The notes under the pieces were generated by a model that made no database searches, was not told the origin of the DNA, and saw only the letters and a list, made by a program, of their open reading frames with translations. A stretch of 8,982 bases of DNA from positions 1 to 8,982 of the forward strand of contig DAOWDR010000327.1 of assembly GCA_030638935.1 (NCBI GenBank), read 5' to 3'. Below are positions 1 to 5,847 of the stretch, piece after piece. A program made the translations under genes and the position numbers. Position 1 is the first letter of the stretch. Every line of letters starts with the position of its first letter. This stretch comes from Desulfobacteraceae bacterium (GTDB lineage Bacteria; Desulfobacterota; Desulfobacteria; Desulfobacterales; Desulfobacteraceae).

Positions 1-447
1 GAAGGAACCTATGAAAGTATCCAGGATGGAGAAGCACTTCGTCTTAAAAAATATGAAGCATTTCTTAAATCAGGGAAAATAGCAAAAATAGAGGCGGCCA
101 AAGGGACAAAGGCATCTTCCCAGGAAGATGTGGTTCTTCTTCCCGAAGAAAGGGAAGAAGCTATTCTGGAGGCATATGAATTAGCAGACTTTCCCAAACC
201 CAGGGGAGAGGATGGTAAGGAAAAAGAGATAAGCACCGGGGAAAAGGAAAAATTACTTTTTACCCATTTGGATATCAATGAGAATCATTTAAAGGAATTG
301 GCCATGACCCGGGCTGAAAATATAAAAAATTATATCCTGTCCACCGGCAAGGTTGTTCCTGAAAGAATTTTTCTCCATGATCCTGACCAGGCTGAAACCG
401 GACCGGAAGAAGAACGGTTTGGCAAGGTAAAATTTTTAATCAAGTAA
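1..447 (+). CDS. DUF748 (AsmA-like) domain protein, C-terminal end (5' truncated)
   Basis: The frame is open from base 1 and ends at TAA 445-447, giving the last 148 residues of a larger protein. The visible part is highly charged and matches the C-terminal block of DUF748 proteins: an 'AYELADFPKPR' segment, an acidic linker, an 'EKEKLLFTHLDI' segment, then 'LKELAMTRAENIKNYIL' and 'VVPERIFLHDP'. The RA...yiL...G...eRifl pattern is typical of this family and also resembles the OmpA C-terminal fold. DUF748 proteins are large AsmA/TamB-like envelope proteins thought to act between inner and outer membrane; the exact role is unknown. A GTG at 130 is only an internal valine codon, since upstream codons continue the same family signature. 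The next gene follows after 13 nt, so the two are probably cotranscribed, and an acyltransferase partner fits an envelope-lipid role (inference). Confidence 0.82.
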   Translation, partial: EGTYESIQDGEALRLKKYEAFLKSGKIAKIEAAKGTKASSQEDVVLLPEEREEAILEAYELADFPKPRGEDGKEKEISTGEKEKLLFTHLDINENHLKELAMTRAENIKNYILSTGKVVPERIFLHDPDQAETGPEEERFGKVKFLIK

Positions 448-450
448 TAT

Positions 451-454
451 GGAG
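451..454 (+). promoter_or_regulatory. Ribosome binding site deciding the TTG start of the acyltransferase
   Basis: GGAG ends 6 nt before TTG 461, a normal spacing. The first in-frame ATG (539) lies 26 codons further in and would remove the N-terminal hydrophobic segment, so the TTG is the better start. Confidence 0.6.
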
Positions 455-460
455 TTATAA

Positions 461-1111
461 TTGCTTAAGAGACTAAAATTTATAATTTACACCCGGCCCT
501 TCATTGTGTTGGTCTATTATTTTATCCGGGTTTACAGCATGACATTTCGGCTCAGAGTTGAAAATGAAAACCGATGGAAGGATCTCAGGGAGCAGGGAAC
601 CACAGTTCTTTTGTGCGCTTGGCACCAACAGTTTTTTTCAGCCATTTGTCATTTTAAGACCTATTCCAAATTCAATCCCGGCCTGATGATCAGTCAAAGT
701 AAAGACGGTGACCTGATTTCAGGGGTGGCCCACCGAACCGGTTGGCATACCCCCAGGGGGTCTTCTTCCCGGGGGGGGAAACAAGCCATGGATGCAATGA
801 TTGATCATTTAAAAACTTACGGGTTTGGTGCCCATATCCTTGACGGTCCCCAGGGTCCCATGGGCAGGGTAAAGGCCGGGGTAATTAAAATGGCTCTTGA
901 AGCAGATGCAGTTGTGATTCCCTTTTATACCTCGGCTGAAAATGCCTGGTTTTTTAATTCATGGGACCGGTTTATGTTGCCCAAACCCTTTTCCCGGGTT
1001 TTTTTAACCTTTGGCCAGGAGATTCGGCTTGAATCCCCTGGCAGTAAGGATAATTTTGAAGATCAGCGTCAAGATCTTGAAAAGACCATGAGACCCGGAT
1101 TATTTCCATGA
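461..1111 (+). CDS. DUF374 lysophospholipid acyltransferase family protein
   Basis: 216 residues, the normal length for DUF374 proteins of the LPLAT superfamily, which transfer acyl chains onto lipid acceptors at the inner membrane. Residues 8-30 form a hydrophobic N-terminal segment. The signature blocks are in order: 'CAWHQQFF' with the candidate catalytic His55, 'SQSKDGDLIS' (Asp82/Asp84), 'TPRGSSSRGG' (97-106), 'LDGPQGPMGRVKAGVIKMA' (127-145) and 'SWDRFMLPKPFSRV' (167-180). The DUF374 subgroup is often found with lipid A or outer membrane genes, but the acceptor lipid cannot be read from sequence. Start TTG 461 is chosen for its GGAG. It lies 13 nt after the DUF748 gene, implying an operon. 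A run of eight G (771-778) sits inside the conserved GSSSRGG block. The stop TGA overlaps an ATG (1108), but no convincing gene follows there. Confidence 0.85.
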   Translation: MLKRLKFIIYTRPFIVLVYYFIRVYSMTFRLRVENENRWKDLREQGTTVLLCAWHQQFFSAICHFKTYSKFNPGLMISQSKDGDLISGVAHRTGWHTPRGSSSRGGKQAMDAMIDHLKTYGFGAHILDGPQGPMGRVKAGVIKMALEADAVVIPFYTSAENAWFFNSWDRFMLPKPFSRVFLTFGQEIRLESPGSKDNFEDQRQDLEKTMRPGLFP

Positions 1112-1250
1112 ATATAGAAGAAACCAATTTTTTTTGCCCAGAAAAGGTCAGAAGCAAAAAAAGATAATTGACATTGGGTGGAATTTTCGGGAAAAAAGAT
1201 AAAGAAAAGAAAAGTGGCAATGAATTAAATCTTTTAACGGGAGCCTGGTC

Positions 1251-1622
1251 ATGGAAGAAAAAACCTTGAAAAGTGTCTATTTTCATTTTCGTTTCAAATT
1301 TATAGCGGTTAGCTCCATTGCATTTTTGCTCTATGTCATTTTATCAGGGTCCGGCGAATTTGATCAATTTGCTGCAAGTGTTCAATTCAAACTCATAGGC
1401 CCTTTTTTTGTTTTTGCGGGTATATCTTTTTTGATTTTCAGGAGATTCCCTATTAAATGCCCCAGTTGTCACACCCTGGTTGCTACTAAAAAGGATTGGG
1501 AATGCGCCTATTGTCACAAATTCCAGGGAAAAGATCGTTATCTGATAGATAAATGTGTTCATTGCAGGCAGGTCCAGGCCACTGCATCATGTGAACATTG
1601 TAAAGAAGAATTCCTATTGTAA
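1251..1622 (+). CDS. Small membrane protein with two C-terminal zinc ribbons
   Basis: 123 residues, family not recognised. Two hydrophobic helices are visible at about residues 16-32 and 47-64, followed by a Cys-rich tail with four CxxC pairs: C70/C73, C85/C88, C102/C105 and C114/C117. The spacing suggests two consecutive rubredoxin-like zinc ribbons (first two pairs, last two pairs), each able to bind one Zn. With the basic RRFPIK just after helix 2 and an even number of helices, the tail is predicted to be cytoplasmic. The ATG at 1251 has GGGAG (1239-1243) 7 nt upstream, a good ribosome site. It sits about 140 bp after the acyltransferase, so it may have its own promoter. It ends in a 9-nt tail-to-tail overlap with the minus-strand receiver/kinase gene. 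Function is unknown; protein or nucleic acid binding through the ribbons is the usual expectation. Confidence 0.8.
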   Translation: MEEKTLKSVYFHFRFKFIAVSSIAFLLYVILSGSGEFDQFAASVQFKLIGPFFVFAGISFLIFRRFPIKCPSCHTLVATKKDWECAYCHKFQGKDRYLIDKCVHCRQVQATASCEHCKEEFLL

Positions 1623-3116
1623 GGAGGGGTCGGTTTTTTGAATTGGCAGTATAATTCTGACCGTTGTTCCTTCATTGCGGGAACTTGTAATTTTTATATC
1701 ACCGTTACAATTTAAAATCACACTTCTGGCAAAGGCAAGCCCCAGCCCTTTCCCCTCTTTTTTATTCCCTGTGAAATAGGGTGAAAAAATGCGGGGCAGG
1801 TCTTCTTTTGAAATGCCGCAGCCCAGATCGCTGATGCAAATAATTATATTTGGATCCAGATATTGGCATGAGATTGAGATAATCCCCTGTGATGATACCG
1901 CCTGGAAAGCATTATCAAGAATGGCGTTAACAGCCCTTTCCACCATGAGTACCGGAATACAAACCAAGGGAACTTTTTCAAGATCCAATTGTATATCAAT
2001 TTTTCCTTTAAAGTTGTTTTTCATGGCAGCTGCATTTTTTTCCAAAAGAAGGCTTATATCTTTTGGTTGGCAAACTTCTTCATTTATGGAAACAAAGAGT
2101 TTGATATCAGAGACAGCATTTGAAATCTGTTGGATTCCCTTGGCAGATTCCCTGATGATTTCAGGGTAATCTTTAAGGATAGTGTCCAAATCAATTTGGG
2201 TTTTATAATCTTCAATTTTTTGAATGGTTTTTGTGACTTTTTCCTCTTTTTGTGTTTTCCCCTTGTGTGTGGTTATGATTTTTTCCAGCACATCGTATTT
2301 TTCAAGCAGCAGGGTCATGGTTTGTCTATATTGGTTCATTTTCTTGAGGTTGGACTCAATTAAGGTATTTGATGTGTCAAAGGTATCAAGGGAAAGGGTG
2401 GAAATATCAGATGCAATGGCAGCTTTTCTGGTCTTGTAAAGTTCATTCTGTGTCGCCTCCAGGGTAAGAATTGCATTTTTCAGGCGGCTGGACTTGCTCT
2501 CGATCATTTTTTCAAGACTTCTATTGTATTTGGTCAGATTGGATTCTGCAACAATTCTTCTGGCAATCTCCTCATTGAGGCGAATATTTTTTGTTTGAAT
2601 TTCTTTATTTTTTTCCTCAAGCTCCTCCAGGTGAATAAAGGATCTTAGAGCCGTTGTTATGGTGGTAAACAGCTTCTGGTCAGTCAGATCTGTTTTTTCC
2701 TTATAATCGTTGATATCATAGTTTAGAATGATATCTTTTTCCGGAGCTTTTCCGGGCTGCCCGGTTCTTAAAATGATCCTGAGTTTTTTGTTTTTTTCAT
2801 CTTCCCTGATGAATCTGGCAACTTCTAGACCTGCATCCTTGGTCTCCATGACAACATCCAGCAGGCAGCAGGCAATATCCGGGTTCTCTTTGATGATGAT
2901 CTTGGCTTCTTTTGCGGAAAAGGCCGACAAAAACTCAAGGCCGGTATCCTTATACTCATAGTCGGCCAATACAAGTTTTGTCATCACGTGAATTTCATTT
3001 TCATCATCTACAATCAGAAGTTTAAAATATTTTCCGCTTCCATGGGAAGGGTTTTCAGACTCTGCTGCAAAAAGCAGGGTGTCGTCATTCAAAGATTTTT
3101 TTTGCGATTTTTCCAT
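1614..3116 (-). CDS. Receiver-domain / histidine-kinase-like protein lacking the phosphoacceptor His
   Basis: 500 residues, with no signal peptide or membrane helix, so cytoplasmic. Residues 31-160 are a receiver domain: acidic Asp37/Asp38, phosphoacceptor Asp87 in 'LLDVVM', Thr118 in 'RTGQPG' and Lys141 in 'DYKEKTDL', a receiver subtype common in deltaproteobacterial hybrids. Residues 160-235 are a long charged coiled coil. Residues 236-345 resemble a dimerisation region, but where related kinases have the H-E-I-N-N-P box this protein reads DTFDTS (244-249) and has no His in that helix. The HATPase domain (350-492) looks intact: N box with Asn397 and Asn402, 'DLGCG' 430-434, 'SPYF' 445-448 and 'GKGLGL' 455-460. 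ATG 3116 is preceded by GGAG. It lies 89 bp downstream of the DUF294 gene, with a candidate promoter in the gap. It may be an ATP-binding pseudokinase or scaffold switched by receiver phosphorylation (inference). Confidence 0.85.
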   Translation of the reverse strand: MEKSQKKSLNDDTLLFAAESENPSHGSGKYFKLLIVDDENEIHVMTKLVLADYEYKDTGLEFLSAFSAKEAKIIIKENPDIACCLLDVVMETKDAGLEVARFIREDEKNKKLRIILRTGQPGKAPEKDIILNYDINDYKEKTDLTDQKLFTTITTALRSFIHLEELEEKNKEIQTKNIRLNEEIARRIVAESNLTKYNRSLEKMIESKSSRLKNAILTLEATQNELYKTRKAAIASDISTLSLDTFDTSNTLIESNLKKMNQYRQTMTLLLEKYDVLEKIITTHKGKTQKEEKVTKTIQKIEDYKTQIDLDTILKDYPEIIRESAKGIQQISNAVSDIKLFVSINEEVCQPKDISLLLEKNAAAMKNNFKGKIDIQLDLEKVPLVCIPVLMVERAVNAILDNAFQAVSSQGIISISCQYLDPNIIICISDLGCGISKEDLPRIFSPYFTGNKKEGKGLGLAFARSVILNCNGDIKITSSRNEGTTVRIILPIQKTDPSLQ

Positions 3117-3166
3117 AGGGTCTCCGAAACAAAAAGGCGAAAATTTATCTAGGATACGGTATCGTA

Positions 3167-3195
3167 AGACTATTCGATTTATGGGAAATTGTCAA
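3167..3195 (-). promoter_or_regulatory. Candidate sigma70-type promoter for the receiver/kinase gene
   Basis: On the minus strand a perfect TTGACA (3195-3190) is followed after 17 bp by TAGTCT (3172-3167), a weak -10. The predicted start point is near 3160, within a short inverted repeat GATAC-N-GTATC (3153-3163) that could be an operator. The gene's start codon is at 3116. Only the -35 is strong, so confidence is modest. Confidence 0.35.
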
Positions 3196-3205
3196 TCAGC
3201 TAATT

Positions 3206-5098
3206 TCAGGCTATCCCGGTAAAATCATAGTTGAGCTTCTGCTGAAGTTTTTCCGTCATTTTAAATATTTCCCTGAGCATCTGCCGGTCCAGGTAAGAAA
3301 GATTTTTCGGATTGATATAATTATCCGGTTTTTTTTCTTCATCCAGGATGGTGGTGATCTGTCTGCGGAATCTTAAATCCATCAGGTAATTGTAGGACTG
3401 AACAATGTCATGGTACTCTTTATTGGTCAGGGCATGTTTTGTGTATAATCTGAAAAGCCGGGTCAGGGTATTGGTTTGGGAAATTTGATTCTTCAGGGCA
3501 TAGACCCTTGTAAAATCAATTAGGGGAAGCATGGCCTGTTTGATATCAAAGGCATCTTTGTGTTCCCCCTGGGAGTGAACCAAGAATTTTCCAAACCGGC
3601 CCATGGGGGGTTTGAAATACAGGGCATTCTCCGTTAGATGCCGCAGGAATCCCGACCACCCCTCTATGGATTTCAAAAGATAATTTTTAAGGTTGTTGGA
3701 AAGTTCCATCTCCCCCCAGGTTCCCCTAAAATCAAAAAATATGCTTGAGTATAAAAGATCTTCCGGGTTTCCCGTTCGAATCCATTTGGTAAAATTTTTT
3801 TTCCAAACGGACAGGGGTTGGCACCACTTGGGGTTCTGGGCCATGTTATCCCCGTCGCAAAACTGATACCCTGCCATGTCCAGGCGGGAGCAGATGAGTT
3901 GGGCCAGGTGGTCAAAATAAATTTTTGCCTTTTTTGCTTCTTTTGGGTTGTCAAGGTCTTCAAATACAATGGCATTGTCCTGGTCGGAAATCAGGGTTTG
4001 CTCTTCCCGGCCTTCGGAGCCCATGGTCAGAAAAACAAATTTACAGGGCGGCCTGCCTGCTTCGGCCAGGCAAAAGGCTATGATTTTTTCAATGATGGCA
4101 TCTGAAAAAGTGGTGATAAGCCGGGTGATATATTCTGAACTTGCACCGTTTCTAATGGGGTCCAACAGCATTCTTTCAAGTTTTGAATGAATATTTTCAA
4201 GATCAGCCATCTCCCTGGCTGCTTTAATGGATTTGATTAAAAGAAAAGTGGATCGGGTCTGGGCTGCTATGAGGTCTTTTTTAGTTAAAATTCCGGATAT
4301 TTCGCCGGATTTTCCGTATACTGCTAAATGGCGTTTGTCCTTTTCAATCATGGTTAAGAAAGCTTCAAACACCTGGCTGTCCGAGGAAATAGAGATGAGC
4401 GGCCCGGACATGATTTCCGACACAGGTGTCAAAGGGGAAATATTTTTGGCCAAAACTTTTTTTCGAAGATCTGCATCGGTCACAATACCTTGGATTTGCT
4501 TGGTATCGGATTTAACCAAAATAGCGCTTGTATTGTTTTTGCTCATTTTTGAGGCGGCACCATGAATGGAAGTAGAATTTGGACAGGTGATAATATTGGG
4601 TCTGAAAATAGCAGAAATGGGCTGATTGAAAAAAGGCAGATTCAAGGAGTTGTCCAAAACCTGTCGGGCAACAATATCGGCAAAGGTTCTGTTGAGCATA
4701 CATCTGCCGAATTCATTGGTAAAATATTCCTGGAACCCTTTGTTTCTTTTGCACAGGTCTGAAAAGGCATGGGCATCAATGGTTAAAAATACAGCTTCTT
4801 CAAGGGCGGCTAAGGTGTGTATGGCCATTTGGTCATTAAATAAAATTGAAAGGCCGCCAAAGGTATCTCCGGGGGCAAGCCTGCCTTTTAATTGTTTGGT
4901 GTTGTCTTTTTCAAAATAATAGGCAACTGATCCCTTTGAAAGAATGAATAATTTTTCGACCAGGGAAATTTCCTGGACAAAGAGAATTGTGTTTTGGTCG
5001 TATTTTTCGTAGGAAAATGCGTTGTAAAGCTCTTGTTCCTCGGATTTGGTCAAGGTTGAAAAGGCAAAGGCTGGTTTTTGTTCTGATTCTGGAGGCAA
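3206..5098 (-). CDS. cNMP-like / tandem CBS / DUF294 nucleotidyltransferase-like signalling protein
   Basis: 630 residues from the TTG at 5098 (numbering from there). Domain order: cyclic-nucleotide-binding-like fold (about 15-125), two CBS domains (about 165-217 and 225-282, with 'GIVTDADLRKKVL' and 'GILTKKDLI'), then a DUF294 GlnD-like nucleotidyltransferase domain with 'MGSEGREEQTLISDQDNAI' containing Gly360-Ser361 and the metal-binding pair Asp372/Asp374, and a helical DUF294 C-terminal domain to the end. This is the standard architecture and length of the family. CBS pairs usually sense adenine nucleotides, and the transferase domain may nucleotidylate a partner, but no substrate is established. 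The cNMP pocket is degenerate: 'FGG' replaces FGE (Gly82) and Ala92 falls where the phosphate-binding Arg is expected. The start is 5 nt after the LemA stop, so translation is probably coupled. A TTG at 5107 overlapping the LemA stop is an alternative, but AAGGAG directly abuts it. Confidence 0.9.
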   Translation of the reverse strand: MPPESEQKPAFAFSTLTKSEEQELYNAFSYEKYDQNTILFVQEISLVEKLFILSKGSVAYYFEKDNTKQLKGRLAPGDTFGGLSILFNDQMAIHTLAALEEAVFLTIDAHAFSDLCKRNKGFQEYFTNEFGRCMLNRTFADIVARQVLDNSLNLPFFNQPISAIFRPNIITCPNSTSIHGAASKMSKNNTSAILVKSDTKQIQGIVTDADLRKKVLAKNISPLTPVSEIMSGPLISISSDSQVFEAFLTMIEKDKRHLAVYGKSGEISGILTKKDLIAAQTRSTFLLIKSIKAAREMADLENIHSKLERMLLDPIRNGASSEYITRLITTFSDAIIEKIIAFCLAEAGRPPCKFVFLTMGSEGREEQTLISDQDNAIVFEDLDNPKEAKKAKIYFDHLAQLICSRLDMAGYQFCDGDNMAQNPKWCQPLSVWKKNFTKWIRTGNPEDLLYSSIFFDFRGTWGEMELSNNLKNYLLKSIEGWSGFLRHLTENALYFKPPMGRFGKFLVHSQGEHKDAFDIKQAMLPLIDFTRVYALKNQISQTNTLTRLFRLYTKHALTNKEYHDIVQSYNYLMDLRFRRQITTILDEEKKPDNYINPKNLSYLDRQMLREIFKMTEKLQQKLNYDFTGIA

Positions 5099-5103
5099 GG
5101 GTG

Positions 5104-5736
5104 TCAACTCCTTAGCTTTTCCGGTGTAAACAGGCTTGCTGTGATTTCGAAAAAATAAAGGTTATCAAGCCCGAAAAGTTTTGCAACAAAAAACCCGGGA
5201 AATAATGATTTTCTGGTGTTGAAATACCTGGCTTCCTTGTTGTATTTATGGCTATTGTAAAAGACAGTGATTTCAAGGTCGTTAAATTCTTTTTCCAGAC
5301 CAATGAAGGCCGGAGATGACTTTAGTGTGTCCTCTTTTTTTAACCCGGTGATCAGGCCTATGATTTCCCGACTTAGCTTGACCTGGGATTCTTCAAAGTT
5401 CAAAATTAATTCTTTTTCCAGGGGGGTGGTTTCCCTGGAATTGATTTGGGTCAATATGGTCTTTGCCTCCAGGGCTGTCTGCCTTATCTGGTCCAAATTA
5501 GTCTGATTCAGATTTGAGTCAATGCCGTTAAAAGAGTCTGTTTTACGGACCATGTCAACAAGGTCAGGCAGAAGGTCCAGTTGCTTTTGGCATTCGGCGG
5601 TTACCAGTCCTTTGGCAGCTCCAATCCTGTTTTGGGCCCGGTACAGACTGCTGTATCCGCCAAAAATAACACAGAAAATAATAATACCGAAAAATACAAC
5701 ACAGAATACAGAAAGCGAAAGCAAAGGTCTTTTCAT
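5104..5736 (-). CDS. LemA family membrane protein
   Basis: 210 residues, close to the usual 180-200 of LemA proteins. One N-terminal membrane helix spans about residues 5-28, followed by the helical-bundle domain. Family signatures are visible: 'YSSLYRAQNRIGAAKG' after the helix, 'KQLDLLPDLVDMVR' (51-64, the LIPNLV block), and the C-terminal block 'YNKEARYFNTRKSLFPG' then 'AKLFGLDNLYFFEI' (165-198; compare YN..V..yN.....FP...A..fgf....fFe). The helical domain is usually placed outside the cytoplasmic face; function is poorly understood. ATG 5736 has GGGAG (5750-5746) 9 nt upstream. It lies between the exonuclease fusion and the DUF294 gene, with a candidate promoter in its 111-bp upstream gap, and its stop is 5 nt before the DUF294 start. 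LemA is not a usual member of this type of locus as far as I recall. Confidence 0.82.
   Translation of the reverse strand: MKRPLLSLSVFCVVFFGIIIFCVIFGGYSSLYRAQNRIGAAKGLVTAECQKQLDLLPDLVDMVRKTDSFNGIDSNLNQTNLDQIRQTALEAKTILTQINSRETTPLEKELILNFEESQVKLSREIIGLITGLKKEDTLKSSPAFIGLEKEFNDLEITVFYNSHKYNKEARYFNTRKSLFPGFFVAKLFGLDNLYFFEITASLFTPEKLRS
5108..5113 (-). promoter_or_regulatory. Ribosome binding site AAGGAG deciding the DUF294 start
   Basis: AAGGAG lies at the end of the LemA gene. It touches the TTG at 5107 directly (spacing 0) but is 9 nt from the TTG at 5098, which favours the latter as the true start. Both are TTG, so expression may be modest or coupled to LemA translation. Confidence 0.5.
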
Positions 5737-5763
5737 AGTGAGATTCTCCCGTTTAAAATGATT

Positions 5764-5793
5764 ATTGTATCCAGCCTATCATTTACCAATCAA
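5764..5793 (-). promoter_or_regulatory. Candidate sigma70-type promoter upstream of lemA
   Basis: On the minus strand TTGATT (5793-5788) and TACAAT (5769-5764) are separated by 18 bp. TACAAT matches the -10 consensus at five of six positions and TTGATT the -35 at four of six. The expected start point is near 5757, about 20 nt before the lemA ATG. It would make lemA and DUF294 an independent transcription unit, or a second promoter in the cluster. Confidence 0.42.
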
Positions 5794-5815
5794 ATTGAGC
5801 AACTATTTTCCTGTG

Positions 5816-5837
5816 GCAATTGTACATTGCAATTGTA
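5816..5837 (-). repeat. Two direct GCAATTGTA repeats, 13-bp period, upstream of the lemA promoter
   Basis: GCAATTGTA occurs at 5816-5824 and 5829-5837 (plus-strand reading), with the palindromic core CAATTG in each. The pair lies just downstream of the exonuclease stop and is centred roughly 70 bp upstream of the predicted lemA start point, a usual distance for an activator site. No known regulator is recognised. Confidence 0.4.
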
Positions 5838-5847
5838 TTATGGTAGT

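Noticed and set aside
984..1003. AAACCC...GGGTTTTTTT hairpin-like sequence resembling a terminator
   Set aside because: It is inside the acyltransferase gene and encodes the conserved PKPFSRVFL segment; only a 6-bp stem.
1108..1167. 19-codon frame with ATGA overlap at the acyltransferase stop
   Set aside because: No ribosome site, no hydrophobic or conserved pattern, very short; the overlap alone is not enough.
1168..1173. Perfect TTGACA upstream of the zinc-ribbon gene as a promoter
   Set aside because: No acceptable -10 hexamer at 16-18 bp; the A-rich stretch nearby gives only poor matches, so a promoter is not claimed.
972..1286. 104-codon minus-strand open frame across the acyltransferase end and the gap
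   Set aside because: Low-complexity Phe/Leu/Ser-rich product, overlaps the well-supported acyltransferase and zinc-ribbon starts, no family signature.
5105..5107. TTG at 5107 as the DUF294 start
   Set aside because: AAGGAG directly abuts it; the next in-frame TTG at 5098 has a 9-nt spacer. Kept as an alternative only.
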